This document shows, piece after piece, positions 15,700-24,612 of a stretch of 64,000 bases of DNA (position 1 is the stretch's first letter; the number at the start of each line of letters is the position of its first letter). The translations under genes and the position numbers were made by a program. This DNA comes from Victivallis sp. Marseille-Q1083 (GTDB taxonomy: Bacteria > Verrucomicrobiota > Lentisphaeria > Victivallales > Victivallaceae): contig NZ_CAHJXL010000001.1 in NCBI RefSeq assembly GCF_903645315.1, positions 310,001 to 374,000 on the forward strand. The letters run 5' to 3'. Below the pieces are notes generated by a model. The model was not told the DNA's origin and did no database searches. It saw only the letters and a list, made by a program, of their open reading frames with translations.

Positions 15700-17595
15700 A
15701 TGATGATGAAATGGAAATTTTTATTGCCGATTTTGTTTTTGGCGGCAGTTTTGCCATGTACGGGAAGCGGGCCGGAGGGATTGCTGGAAGCGGAAGCGCT
15801 CTTCATCCGGGAAGCCAGATTCACCCTGCGCGACGACATCCACACCAGCGGCGGCCAATACATCGGCCGGATTTCCGGACCGGCGGCGCTGGCGGATGCC
15901 GCGACCCTCATCGCCGGTGATTTTCCCGCCGACGGCCGTACGTATGATTTGTGGATCTGCCTGCGGGCGCTCGAGGTCGCGTTGCGCTCCCCTTCCCTGA
16001 CCCGCGAAGCCACCGCAGCCAATCCAACCGCCGAATGGCGCTGGCTCCATCTCGGCCGGTTTGCGGCGGCCGAACTCGGCTCAACCTTTTCCATCCAGGC
16101 CTTGCCGGATAAAAACAATCAATTCCCGCCGCTCGCCGGCATCGACGCCCTGCTTCTCAGCGACGATCCGGATTTCGTCCCCGCCGGGGTTTACCGCGGC
16201 CATTCCCAGGCTGCCGGCGAAACCGGCAAGGCCGTTGCCGGTCAGGAATTGCCGCAAATTCAAGTAGACATTGCCACCGACCGGCAATTGGGAAAAATTT
16301 CGCCTTACATCGCGGCGGCCAACGCCCACGGACCGGCCGGTCATCTGGTCGACAGTGACGGTTGGGACGAAGGAATGAAAACACTGTTTCACGGCAGCAT
16401 TCTGGGCATTCTGCTGGCGGCGGAGCCCAATGGCGACTCGAATGAGCTGGATTGGGATTATGCGGCCATCGATGCTTTCATTCAACAGGCCCGGCAGCAA
16501 TGGCAGGTCGGCGATTTGATGTTATTCCCGCAGTGGTGGGTCGATTTTGCCGGACGGGAAACGCCGCCGGAGGCCCAGTTGGCCGCCGGCGGCGAATTGC
16601 TGATGAAACTGGTCAGGCGCTACGGCGATCCGGCCGGTGAAAATTACATCCGCAACTGGGTGGTCTGCGACGAATGGCCATGCGGCGGCTACTGGCGGGA
16701 ACAGCCGGCCGAGTTTGCCCGCTATTACGCCCGGCTGATCCGCGAGATGAAACAATTCAACCCGGAACTGGTCATCGGCGGTCCGGTCGACTGTTATCCG
16801 AATGAAACGATCATCGCCGCGCTGCTCGAAGAAGCACCGGAACTGGATTTCATCGCCTGGAATATGTTTATCACCGGCCGGGCCGACACCCCGTTGGAAG
16901 AGTTGTTCAGCCGGACCGCGGCGGTGCGCACCCAGTTGAAAGCCAGCCGCGAGCTGGGCCGGGCCATTCAAAAGCGGGATATTCCGGTCTGGCTTACCAG
17001 CCTCGGCCCCAATTTCCACGCCTGGGATCCGCTCGACCTGCGGCTGGCCGAACCGGTCATCGGCGCCTGGCACGCCCTGGCGCTGAATTATGCCGTGGAA
17101 GGCGGCGCCGAAGTCTGCATGTTTTACAACGTCCGGGCGCGCGACTGCGGTTTCCTGGGGCCCGACGACGCTTCGGCGGTACAGGCCGGCATGCGGCCGG
17201 CCAAAGATTCGGCAAAATTTGTCAACATCCGCCCGGCCGGCCGGATGATCGCTTTTTACCAGCAGCATTTCGCCGGTAAAACCCGGGTGGAGGCAAACTA
17301 TCCGGCCAACGCCCGATTCAACGCGATGGCCGCCACCGACGACGACGGCAAGCTGGCGATTTCGCTGGTCAATTACGCGGCAACGCCGCAGTCGGTCAAA
17401 TTGTCGGTCCAGCCCTTTGCGATGCCGCCCTACGGCAATTTCGAGCTGCCGGTGGAATACCTGTATTGCGACCAGCACACCGTCTGCAGCGGCAACGGCC
17501 TGCTCGTCGACGCCGACGGCAATGCCGAACTGCTGATGCCGCCTTACAGCAGCTGGTGTTTCGTTCTGACCAATGAAGCCGGGCGGGCGCGCTGA
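15700..17595 (+). CDS. Secreted GH39-like (clan A) glycosidase-fold protein, nucleophile not seen
   Basis: A 631-residue exported protein. A signal peptide covers ~1-22 (FLLPILFLAAVLPCTG); residues ~25-180 form an accessory beta domain. A TIM barrel follows from ~185, and a small beta domain from ~530. In the barrel, IRNWVVCDEWPCGGYW carries E325 in the position of the GH39 acid/base ('w-v-N-E-P'), followed by YYARLIREMKQFNPELVIGGP, the typical GH39 continuation. The expected nucleophile strand is DIPVWLTSLGPN, with S434 where relatives have Glu (TEW/TEF). It may be inactive, a binding protein, or use another residue. Three ATGs occur in a row at 15700-15708. It lies 104 bases after the prepilin-like gene; a terminator follows. 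Confidence 0.65.
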   Translation: MMMKWKFLLPILFLAAVLPCTGSGPEGLLEAEALFIREARFTLRDDIHTSGGQYIGRISGPAALADAATLIAGDFPADGRTYDLWICLRALEVALRSPSLTREATAANPTAEWRWLHLGRFAAAELGSTFSIQALPDKNNQFPPLAGIDALLLSDDPDFVPAGVYRGHSQAAGETGKAVAGQELPQIQVDIATDRQLGKISPYIAAANAHGPAGHLVDSDGWDEGMKTLFHGSILGILLAAEPNGDSNELDWDYAAIDAFIQQARQQWQVGDLMLFPQWWVDFAGRETPPEAQLAAGGELLMKLVRRYGDPAGENYIRNWVVCDEWPCGGYWREQPAEFARYYARLIREMKQFNPELVIGGPVDCYPNETIIAALLEEAPELDFIAWNMFITGRADTPLEELFSRTAAVRTQLKASRELGRAIQKRDIPVWLTSLGPNFHAWDPLDLRLAEPVIGAWHALALNYAVEGGAEVCMFYNVRARDCGFLGPDDASAVQAGMRPAKDSAKFVNIRPAGRMIAFYQQHFAGKTRVEANYPANARFNAMAATDDDGKLAISLVNYAATPQSVKLSVQPFAMPPYGNFELPVEYLYCDQHTVCSGNGLLVDADGNAELLMPPYSSWCFVLTNEAGRAR

Positions 17596-17605
17596 TATTT
17601 CGACG

Positions 17606-17645
17606 CTGGCGGCGGCGTGTTTTTTACACCGCCGCCGCTATTTTA
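17606..17645 (+). terminator. Terminator after the GH39-like gene
   Basis: A GC-rich stem (GGCGGCGGCGTG against CACCGCCGCCGC, one bulge) with a T-rich loop, followed by TATTTTAT. Confidence 0.6.
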
Positions 17646-17715
17646 TCCGGTAATATATAACAATATGTTATACCATATTTTTGTTATTTTTCATAAAATA
17701 TATCAGCAAAAAATA

Positions 17716-17744
17716 TTGATTTTTCCGGGAACTACTGCTAAACT
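17716..17744 (+). promoter_or_regulatory. Promoter of the secreted-protein gene at 17814
   Basis: TTGATT at 17716-17721, 17-base spacer, TAAACT at 17739-17744 with TGC before it. The 17596-17813 gap is otherwise AT-rich and empty. Confidence 0.5.
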
Positions 17745-17813
17745 GTCAATCGTGGAGTAACAATCAAACCAAATCATGAATCGTCCGGCAGGAGTGCCGT
17801 AATCAAAGGAAAG

Positions 17814-19364
17814 ATGCAAATGACGAAGCTGAAACGATTGACAATCCTGCTTTACAGTTTAATTCTGCCGCTGGCCGCGGCGGAACTGAAACAGTCGGAA
17901 ACGGCGGAAAAAACGGCCGATGGCTATTTCGTCCGCTTTGACCTGGCCGAAATTCCGGCCGCCGCTTTCGCCGGGCTGGAACAGGCAACTTTGAGCTGCC
18001 GCGTTCAGGCGGTGGAAAATGACGACGCCCTCCGGCCGGAAGTCGGGCCGGCCAGCGCCGCAACCGCGCCGCAACCCGGCGGAAGCCTGACGTTCGATGT
18101 CACTTCGATGGTTGACCGGATTCTTTTCTACGGCGCCGCCAACGACGGTTTCCTGCTCCGGTCCGGAACGGCGGAAGCGCCGCCGGCCGACTGGATATTG
18201 AGCGATTTTGTCCTGACGCTGACCTTGAGCGGCGAAGCGCCGACGCCGGCGCAATTGCCGGCACACACGTTGCGCAGCTTTCCGTCCGCGCTGCTGCCGC
18301 CGGTCAAGGAACCTTATATCTTTCATATCTTTGCCGGCGGACCGCCGCCCCACGCCGGCCGGCTCATCAATACCTGGCATGCCACCGACATGAAAAGTTT
18401 CGCCGCCGCCCGCCCGGAACAGGGTGCCTTGCCGCTGGCCTGGCTCTACGGACCCAACAATCCTCATCTCAACAGCGAAGAGGAGTTCATCCAATCCTAT
18501 GAGAATGCCGCCCGGCACTATCTCGGCGTCCACGTCGATGAGTGGCAGGGGACCCGGCGGGCCGGCGCCGAGATCGCCGAAACGGCAGATCCGAACCGGG
18601 CCCGCAATGACAAAATCGCCTGGTCGATCCGCGCCATCGAGGCGGTCAAAACGGCGCATCCGGAATTTTTCGTCGCCGTTTACTGGCGCGGCGAAGATTC
18701 GATCGAACCGCTGACCCGGCAAAAGCTGCCGGACCTGCTGATCATGGAAGGCCAATCGCATTTGAATAAGATTTTCCGGCCGGATTGGGGCGTTTCGCTG
18801 GAGGAAGCGATGGAGCGGCTGGCGTATGCCAAACGGCTCGGCATGATTGAGCAGACCATTCCGCTGTTCGACTTTTTCGAAAACCCGGAAAATTATCATC
18901 CGGACCGTATTCTGACCCTGCCGGAACTCGAAACGATGATCCGTACCGGCCGGGAACGTTTCCCGGAAATGCCGGGCCTTGCCTTTTACGGCAGTCCGGA
19001 AACCGACGATCCCGGCAGCGGCGCGGCGCAACTGGTGACGGAAGCGGAAGCGTTGTGCTGGAAGTATTTTATCGCGCCGGCGCCCGAGCTGCGCATTCTC
19101 GCCCCGGCTTTCCACGCCGTCATCACCGCGCCCAAGGTGGAAATCACCGCCCGGGCGCTGCCGCGCGACGGACGGACGATCCGGCGGTATGACTGGTTCG
19201 TCGACAACCGGCTGCTGGCGCAGACGCCGACGGAACATTTTCAGTTGGACACCCGGCTGCTGGAACCGGGCGATCATCTGCTGACCGTCCAAGCGATCGA
19301 TTCCGGCTGGAACCGCAGCGCGGCGCAACTGCCGATCAAAGTTGCCGGAAAAGCAGCGCCTTGA
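17814..19364 (+). CDS. Secreted protein with DNRLRE-like, TIM-barrel-like and Ig-like regions
   Basis: A 516-residue exported protein of unknown function. The signal peptide ends near LILPLAAAEL (~residue 24). Residues ~25-145 resemble a DNRLRE/CBM96-type beta-sandwich (LTFDVTSMVDRILFYGAANDGFLLRSG). Residues ~160-420 alternate strands and helices with acidic strand ends (YLGVHVDEW, LPDLLIMEGQSH), as in a TIM-barrel glycosidase. The last ~90 residues look like an Ig-like domain (YDWFVDNRLLAQ, DHLLTVQAIDSGW). I do not recognise a named family. ATG 17820 is an alternative start. It has its own promoter and may be co-transcribed with the deacetylase-fold gene 121 bases downstream. Confidence 0.55.
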   Translation: MQMTKLKRLTILLYSLILPLAAAELKQSETAEKTADGYFVRFDLAEIPAAAFAGLEQATLSCRVQAVENDDALRPEVGPASAATAPQPGGSLTFDVTSMVDRILFYGAANDGFLLRSGTAEAPPADWILSDFVLTLTLSGEAPTPAQLPAHTLRSFPSALLPPVKEPYIFHIFAGGPPPHAGRLINTWHATDMKSFAAARPEQGALPLAWLYGPNNPHLNSEEEFIQSYENAARHYLGVHVDEWQGTRRAGAEIAETADPNRARNDKIAWSIRAIEAVKTAHPEFFVAVYWRGEDSIEPLTRQKLPDLLIMEGQSHLNKIFRPDWGVSLEEAMERLAYAKRLGMIEQTIPLFDFFENPENYHPDRILTLPELETMIRTGRERFPEMPGLAFYGSPETDDPGSGAAQLVTEAEALCWKYFIAPAPELRILAPAFHAVITAPKVEITARALPRDGRTIRRYDWFVDNRLLAQTPTEHFQLDTRLLEPGDHLLTVQAIDSGWNRSAAQLPIKVAGKAAP

Positions 19365-19485
19365 CCGGCGCCGGAAAAATTTTCATTGCCTGCTTGCTTT
19401 TTCATTAAAACTCAATAAAGTTAATTTCCGGCCAAGCGTTTCCGCTCCGATTGCTCATCTAACCGAACCAAAGGAGAAGCTCTTC

Positions 19486-20580
19486 ATGCTGCAGATTCAT
19501 CATCCTTTTCATGGCGCTATCCTCAATCACCGCCACGGCCGCCAGACGGCCGACCGCCTGACCATTGAAGTGTGGGGCACCGCTCCGCTGGGGGCAGCCG
19601 TCACCGTCAACGGCATCCCGGCCCGCCGGAACGGCGAACACTTTCTCGCCGCCGTGCCGTTGATGCGGTTCGAAAACGACATCCGGGCCGTCGCCGCCGG
19701 CTTTCAGGGCAGCGCCGAACACACCGTCAAGGTCGTCTGGGACAAATATTCCTGCAAACGCTTCCGCTTCTCCATCGACGACAACATCTTTTTCCTGCGC
19801 AATCTGGCGCAGGAAAAACCGAAATCCCTTTTCGACAACCTCTATCTGCGGCAACTGAAAAAGCTTTACGACGAATTCGGGGTGAAATTCACGCTGAACC
19901 TCTTCTACCGCACCCCCGAAGACGATTTCAACCTCAGTCAGATGCCGGCCGACTGGCTGCCGCAATTCGCCGACAACAGCGACTGGCTGCGGATGACCTG
20001 GCATGCCAAAGCGGAATTTCCAGATCGCCCCTACCAGTATGCCGGAGCGGCGCAAATCGAAGCCGATTGCGAATTGATCCGGCGGGAAATCTGCCGCTTT
20101 GCCGGCGAAGCGGCCTGGTGCCCGCCGACCATCGTGCACTGGGGCGAATTGCAGCCCTCGGCGCTGCCGGCGCTCCGCCGCTGCGGCGTCACCGCGTTGA
20201 GCGGTTATTTTCAGCTTCAGGATCTGCGTTACGCGGTCAGCTACGGGCTGGACGAGGCCCGCTGCGCCTATTTGAACTGCCATGACGCGCTGATGGATTT
20301 CGACAGCGGCATCGTCTTCACCCGCAACGACATCGTCTTCAACAACACCCCGCTGGAACAGGTGGAGCCGACCCTCCGTCCGCTGCTCGACGATGCCGAC
20401 AACGGCGAATACATGGATTTACTGACCCATGAACAGTATTTCTGGCCGTTTTATCAGGCCTACGTGCCGGACCACGCCGAACGCATCGCTGCCGGCCTCC
20501 GGCTGCTGACCGACCACGGCTATACCGCAATCTGGCAGCATGAGGGGTTCCTGGGCGTCGAAAGACTGCCGGAATCCTGA
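19486..20580 (+). CDS. Glycoside hydrolase/deacetylase-fold (polysaccharide deacetylase-like) protein
   Basis: A 364-residue protein without a signal peptide. After a short beta domain (~1-85: LTIEVWGTAPLGAAVTVNG), the sequence KRFRFSIDDNIFFLRNLA resembles the first acidic strand of the polysaccharide-deacetylase barrel. Further barrel-like blocks are FTLNLFYRT, WLRMTWHAKAEFPDRPY, ADCELIRREICRFAG and LLTHEQYFWPFY. The metal-binding 'TFDD' is present as SIDD, and an HAK/HEQ pair could supply the other ligands. I infer a cytoplasmic or atypical sugar deacetylase or related hydrolase; the substrate is unknown. ATG 19486 is well supported by AAGGAG at 19471. It converges on the iclR-type gene. 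Confidence 0.55.
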   Translation: MLQIHHPFHGAILNHRHGRQTADRLTIEVWGTAPLGAAVTVNGIPARRNGEHFLAAVPLMRFENDIRAVAAGFQGSAEHTVKVVWDKYSCKRFRFSIDDNIFFLRNLAQEKPKSLFDNLYLRQLKKLYDEFGVKFTLNLFYRTPEDDFNLSQMPADWLPQFADNSDWLRMTWHAKAEFPDRPYQYAGAAQIEADCELIRREICRFAGEAAWCPPTIVHWGELQPSALPALRRCGVTALSGYFQLQDLRYAVSYGLDEARCAYLNCHDALMDFDSGIVFTRNDIVFNNTPLEQVEPTLRPLLDDADNGEYMDLLTHEQYFWPFYQAYVPDHAERIAAGLRLLTDHGYTAIWQHEGFLGVERLPES

Positions 20581-20600
20581 AACATTTCCGGCGTCCCGGT

Positions 20601-21359
20601 TCAATCGGCGGTCCCGTCAATCGCTTTTCCGATATCGCGGGCCGCCGCCCCCACCAGACCGGCCAACTCCACCGTCCGTCCGCGCAGATACAGTGCCGCG
20701 CCGGCGACGCTGACCGCGGCGACTACGCCGCCGTTCCGATTCAGGACCGGGGCCGCCACACAATAGACGCCCTCTTCATGCTCTTCGTCATCCACGGCAT
20801 AACCGCGGCAGCGGATTTCAGCCAGCTCCTGCCGCAATGCCGCTCCGGAAGTCAACGTGGCCGGCGTATAAGCGTTCAATTCCAGTGAATTCAACCGGCG
20901 CTGCCGGTCATCCTCCGGCAGGAACGCCAGCACCGCCTTGCCGATCCCGGTACAGTGCAGCGGCGAACTCCGGCCGACCAGCGAGCGCATCCGCAACGCA
21001 CGTTCGCCTTCCACTTTCGCCACATAGATCATCCGGCCGCCATCCAGCTTGGCCAGATGGACCGTCTCCAGGGTCTCGCGCGCCAGGCGCTGCAGCGCCG
21101 GCAGCGCCAACGTCCGCAGCGGATTCTGAACTTCCGCCCGCCAGCCGAGCCGCTGCACGCCGATTCCCAGCGTATAAAGCCGGCCGTTCTTCGCCGCATA
21201 TCCGGTTGCCGTCAGGAATTTCAACATCCGGAACAACGAACTCGGCGGCATTCCCAATTCCGCCGCCAGCTCCCGGCTGCCGATACCTTCCGGCGCGCTG
21301 CCGACTGCTTCGAGCAGTTGCAGCAGTTTCAGCAAACTTTTTTCGCCGTCCTTGACCAT
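20601..21359 (-). CDS. IclR-family transcription regulator
   Basis: A 252-residue IclR regulator. The winged helix spans ~1-68 (LLKLLQLLEAVG, ELAAELGMPPSSLFRMLKFL, GYAAKNGRLYTLG), and the IclR effector domain follows, with RSSPLHCTGIGKAVLAFLPE, GYAVDDEEHEEGVYCVAAPV and GGVVAAVSVAG. The 'EE-GV-C-AAPV' block is the family's signature. It is divergent from a KDG kinase and aldolase pair, the classic context of KdgR-type IclR proteins, so 2-keto-3-deoxy-sugar acids are likely effectors. The shared 93-base intergenic region carries a perfect 14-base palindrome that overlaps the promoters. Confidence 0.9.
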   Translation of the reverse strand: MVKDGEKSLLKLLQLLEAVGSAPEGIGSRELAAELGMPPSSLFRMLKFLTATGYAAKNGRLYTLGIGVQRLGWRAEVQNPLRTLALPALQRLARETLETVHLAKLDGGRMIYVAKVEGERALRMRSLVGRSSPLHCTGIGKAVLAFLPEDDRQRRLNSLELNAYTPATLTSGAALRQELAEIRCRGYAVDDEEHEEGVYCVAAPVLNRNGGVVAAVSVAGAALYLRGRTVELAGLVGAAARDIGKAIDGTAD

Positions 21360-21390
21360 CTTTTTCTTTCACTTTCGACTTGTATTTTTC

Positions 21391-21455
21391 ATATTGACAA
21401 GATACTATAATATTATAATATTTCAATACCATAATATGGGATTTTGTCAAATATG
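21391..21455. promoter_or_regulatory. Divergent promoter/operator region between iclR-type gene and kdgK
   Basis: AT-rich region with TTGACA at 21394-21399 and an AT-rich -10 about 17 bases on. AATATTATAATATT at 21409-21422 is a perfect palindrome lying over that -10. CCATAATATGG at 21429-21439 is a second palindrome. The outer arms ATATTGACAA (21391-21400) and TTGTCAAATAT (21445-21455) are inverted copies, the right arm running into the kdgK start codon. Likely IclR-protein sites. Confidence 0.55.
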
Positions 21456-22541
21456 TTACAAGGTTGCTTTGCCGGTTTCGGAGAAACCATGCTGCGCTTG
21501 AACGTCCCGGCCGGCAAACGGCTGGGAGAGGCTGTTCCGGGTTATCTGGAGACCGGTTTCGGCGGCGCGGAAGCCAATGTCTGCACGTCGCTCGCCCTGC
21601 TGGGCAATCCGGTGCGTTATCTGACCGCCTTGCCGGCGCACCCCCTCACCGATGCGCTGGAACGACAGATGCGCGGCTATGGAGTGGAAACGCAATGGCT
21701 GCGGCGGCCGGCCGGCCGTTTCGGCATCTATTATGTCGAGCCCGGCTGCGGCTGCCGCCCCTCGCAGGTCTGGTATGACCGCGCGTATTCCGCCATCGCT
21801 CTGGCCGGGCCGGAGGAATATGATTTTGCCGCGCTGCTCGACAACGTCGGCTGCCTGCACCTGACCGGCATTACGCCGGGACTGTCGGAAAATGCCTGCC
21901 GTTCGACGCTGGCGCTGGCCGGGGAAGCGCGGCGGCGCCATATCATCGTCAGTTGCGATGTCAATTACCGGTCGAAATTATGGCGCTGGCGCGACGGCAG
22001 CGCCCCACAGGAACTGGCGCGCCACTATCTGACCGAACTGGCCGGGCTGGCGGAGATATTGATCGTCAACGTCACCCAGGCCAGGGAACTGTTCGAGCTC
22101 CATCGACCATCGGAAGCCGACAACTGTTTCGACCTGGAAGCCGCCCGGTCGACGGCCCGGCAATTGATGGAACGTTTCCCGCAGCTGCAACTGCTGGCGC
22201 TGCCGATGCGGGAAACCCTCTCGGCCGAACACAACAACCTCGGCGTCATGCTCCTCGACGGCACGACCGGCGAGGAAGCCCTGGCGCCGACCGCCGGAAC
22301 CGGCTCATTCCAGCCTTACCAGCTTCGCCAGATGGCCGACCGGATCGGCGGCGGCGACGCTTTCGCGGCGGGACTCCTTCACGCCCGTTTCGGCCGCCCC
22401 AACCGGAGCTTGTCCGAAGTCGCCGGCTTCGCTATCGCCGCCGGCTGCCTCAAGCACAGCTTCACCGGCGATGTCAACCGGGCCACCGAAGCCGAAATCG
22501 AACAATTGATGAACGGCGGCAATTCCCGGGTCTGCCGCTGA
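21453..22541 (+). CDS. kdgK: 2-keto-3-deoxygluconate kinase (PfkB family)
   Basis: A 362-residue PfkB kinase predicted to phosphorylate 2-keto-3-deoxygluconate (or the galacto epimer). Typical KdgK blocks are FGETMLRLNVPAGKRL, the substrate loop GGAEANVCTSLALLG, RFGIYYVEPGC, VWYDRAYSAI, SCDVNYRSKLW and the anion hole RIGGGDAFAAGLLHA with Asp as catalytic base. Starts are TTG 21444 or ATG 21453; I chose the ATG. No clear Shine-Dalgarno sequence precedes either, and the start lies within an inverted repeat of the operator region. The aldolase gene follows after 23 bases, giving a two-step KDG to pyruvate plus glyceraldehyde-3-phosphate route. Confidence 0.88.
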   Translation: MLQGCFAGFGETMLRLNVPAGKRLGEAVPGYLETGFGGAEANVCTSLALLGNPVRYLTALPAHPLTDALERQMRGYGVETQWLRRPAGRFGIYYVEPGCGCRPSQVWYDRAYSAIALAGPEEYDFAALLDNVGCLHLTGITPGLSENACRSTLALAGEARRRHIIVSCDVNYRSKLWRWRDGSAPQELARHYLTELAGLAEILIVNVTQARELFELHRPSEADNCFDLEAARSTARQLMERFPQLQLLALPMRETLSAEHNNLGVMLLDGTTGEEALAPTAGTGSFQPYQLRQMADRIGGGDAFAAGLLHARFGRPNRSLSEVAGFAIAAGCLKHSFTGDVNRATEAEIEQLMNGGNSRVCR

Positions 22542-22564
22542 ATCGACCGGCAGGAAGGACAAAA

Positions 22565-23176
22565 ATGATTGCAGGAGAACTTGCCGAATGTCTGGCGGAA
22601 AAGCCGTTGATCGGCATTCTGCGCCACATTTCCCCCAGTGAAATCATCGCGGTCTGCCGCCTGCTGGAAGCCCGCGGGTTCCGGTTGCTGGAAATTCCGC
22701 TGAACTCACCGGCAGCGCTCCACTCGCTTTCGCTGGCGGCCGGAGAGCCGCGGCGCCGCTACCGGGTCGGCGCCGGCACGGTCCTCTCCGCTGCACAAGT
22801 CAAAGCGGCGGCCGCCGCCGGCGCCGAATTCATTCTCGCCCCCGACTGCAATCCCGAAGTCATCCGGGCCGCCCGGGCGGCGCAACTGGTGACGCTGCCG
22901 GGTTTCATGACCCCGACCGAGGCATTCACCGCCATCCGGGCCGGAGCGGATTTCCTGAAATGCTTTCCGGCCGCCCGGCTGGGCGCCGCCTACCTGCGCG
23001 ATCTGAACGCGGTGCTCGACAAGCCGGTCATCGCCGTCGGCGGAATCGGCGCCGACAATCTGACGGAATGGCTGGAAGCCGCCGCCGGCGTCGGCCTGGG
23101 CAATTCGCTGTACCGGCGCGGCATTACCCTCGACGAACTCGCTTGCCGGGCCGAAATCTTCCGGCAAAAAATTTAA
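22565..23176 (+). CDS. 2-dehydro-3-deoxy-6-phosphogalactonate/gluconate aldolase
   Basis: A 203-residue class I aldolase of the KDPG/KDPGal family that splits the product of the neighbouring kinase into pyruvate and glyceraldehyde-3-phosphate. The entry PLIGILRHISPSEI, LLEIPLNSPAALHSL, VGAGTVL, FILAPDCNPEVI, LPGFMTPTEAF and ADFLKCFPA (Schiff-base Lys) are all visible. EIPLNSP and APDCNPEVI are closer to DgoA-type KDPGal aldolases than to Eda, which suggests galactonate or galacturonate-derived substrates; this is inference. ATG 22565 is preceded by CAGGAAGGAC. A strong hairpin at 23239-23274 ends the operon. Confidence 0.9.
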   Translation: MIAGELAECLAEKPLIGILRHISPSEIIAVCRLLEARGFRLLEIPLNSPAALHSLSLAAGEPRRRYRVGAGTVLSAAQVKAAAAAGAEFILAPDCNPEVIRAARAAQLVTLPGFMTPTEAFTAIRAGADFLKCFPAARLGAAYLRDLNAVLDKPVIAVGGIGADNLTEWLEAAAGVGLGNSLYRRGITLDELACRAEIFRQKI

Positions 23177-23238
23177 ATCATTCGGTTGCCGGTTTTCCGG
23201 AAACTTCGAACCGGTTCGGCGCGTCAGATCAAACAATT

Positions 23239-23274
23239 GCCCCCGTTTCCGTTAAAAATCAAGGAAACGGGGGC
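23239..23274. terminator. Terminator hairpin between aldolase and esterase-like genes
   Basis: GCCCCCGTTTCC pairs perfectly with GGAAACGGGGGC across a 12-base loop. It lies between convergent genes; flanking T or A runs are short, so it may serve both strands weakly. Confidence 0.65.
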
Positions 23275-23308
23275 GAAAACGCTTCAAAATCCCGGCCGGG
23301 CCGCTCGT

Positions 23309-24583
23309 TTATCGGTTGTGCCGGAACGATTCCAGCATGTCCTGAATCGCCTGGTTATAAGCCTCGGCCCAATGGTGGGAGGCTTCCGGCTCGTGCACCA
23401 ACCGCTTTTCGCCGGGAATATTGTTGTAGGCAGCCATCACGCTGCCGGGATGGCAGGCGCCATCCACCCAGCCGACCAGGACGACCGTCGGACACTGGAT
23501 GCGTTTGGCAAAACTGGCGGCGTCGATATAGCCGACCGCCTCCATAACCGCCAGGTCGGCATTGAACTGATCGGCGAAAAATGGCCAGCCCGGCGTCCGG
23601 CCCTGCCGGTAGGCGCCGTGATCGCACAGCGCCGGCTGATTGGCGACCGCATAAGTGAAATGATGGTTCAAACCGGCCAGCGCCAGCGTCGAACCGCCGC
23701 CCTGGCTCCAGCCGCACACCCCGAGATTCCTGCCGTCGAACTGCGGATGCTGCAGCAGGAAGTCAACGGCCCGATCCATCCCGAGCCAGGCGCGGCGGAA
23801 GAAATTATGTTCCTTGTCCCCGGCATTGATGTATTGATAGGCATCGGTGCCGTAGGCGGTTTTCTGCACCGCATCCGACGACTGGCCAATCGGCGCCGGT
23901 TCATAGGAGTGGACGTTCAGGAAGAGCGTGATCACCCCTTCGATCAGATGCCCGCCCGGCTGATTGGCCGCCGGACTGGCCCCCGGAATGACCAATACGG
24001 CCGGAAATGGACCGTCTTGCCCTTTCGGAATGCTCAAAAAACCGTAAAGCCGGGTATCTTCAATGTTGGCGAAACTGATCCGGTACACCTCCAGCGTATC
24101 GGTCGACAATTCCGGCGCCGGAGATAATTCGGGATCGAGCTCGACGGCAGCCGCCTGCGCCTTCCCGGCCGCCCAGAAGGCATCGAAATCGGCCGGTTCC
24201 GGCTGGCCCGGCCGGATCTCGTCCGGCGAAAAGGCGGCCGCGGCCAGCGCAGTTTTGGTTTCGCCCTCGTCCGGCTTCCACTCGGCATTGCACCAGAGAA
24301 AGCCCGGCGCCAAAGCCGTAAAATCGACACGCGCTTCGCCATCCGCCAGCGGCGCCGTGCGGCAGCCGAGCAAATCCCGGCCGTCATTGGTCAATTTAAA
24401 AGTTACGACGCCTTCCGACACCGGCTGGCCGTCCACCCGGGCGCGGGCGACGAATTCCACCCGTTCGCCGGTCCGGCAGGGCTCATTCTTCCCCACCCGC
24501 TCGACCGACAACGTATATTCCGCCGCACCCAACAGCCAGCAACCGGCCAGCAACGCCGCCGCCACCCCCAGTTTTCTCAGCAT
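23309..24583 (-). CDS. Secreted acetylxylan esterase / cephalosporin-C deacetylase-like hydrolase
   Basis: A 424-residue exported alpha/beta hydrolase. The signal peptide is ~1-20 (LLAGCWLLGAAEY); a beta domain covers ~20-115, and the AXE1-type domain follows (LYGFLSIPKGQDGPFPAVLVIPG). The nucleophile elbow is GVCGWSQGGGSTLALAG, the acid is probably the Asp in VVLVGWVDGACHPGS, and the His lies in EASHHWAEAYN. In the family the acid motif is usually D-x-x-CPP; here it is CHP. It likely removes acetyl groups from plant or mucin glycans. It starts 29 bases after the EEP gene ends, so it is probably the last gene of the rsmE operon. Confidence 0.82.
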   Translation of the reverse strand: MLRKLGVAAALLAGCWLLGAAEYTLSVERVGKNEPCRTGERVEFVARARVDGQPVSEGVVTFKLTNDGRDLLGCRTAPLADGEARVDFTALAPGFLWCNAEWKPDEGETKTALAAAAFSPDEIRPGQPEPADFDAFWAAGKAQAAAVELDPELSPAPELSTDTLEVYRISFANIEDTRLYGFLSIPKGQDGPFPAVLVIPGASPAANQPGGHLIEGVITLFLNVHSYEPAPIGQSSDAVQKTAYGTDAYQYINAGDKEHNFFRRAWLGMDRAVDFLLQHPQFDGRNLGVCGWSQGGGSTLALAGLNHHFTYAVANQPALCDHGAYRQGRTPGWPFFADQFNADLAVMEAVGYIDAASFAKRIQCPTVVLVGWVDGACHPGSVMAAYNNIPGEKRLVHEPEASHHWAEAYNQAIQDMLESFRHNR

Positions 24584-24612
24584 TTGCCATCCCTTCCTTA
24601 TTGTTTAATCTC

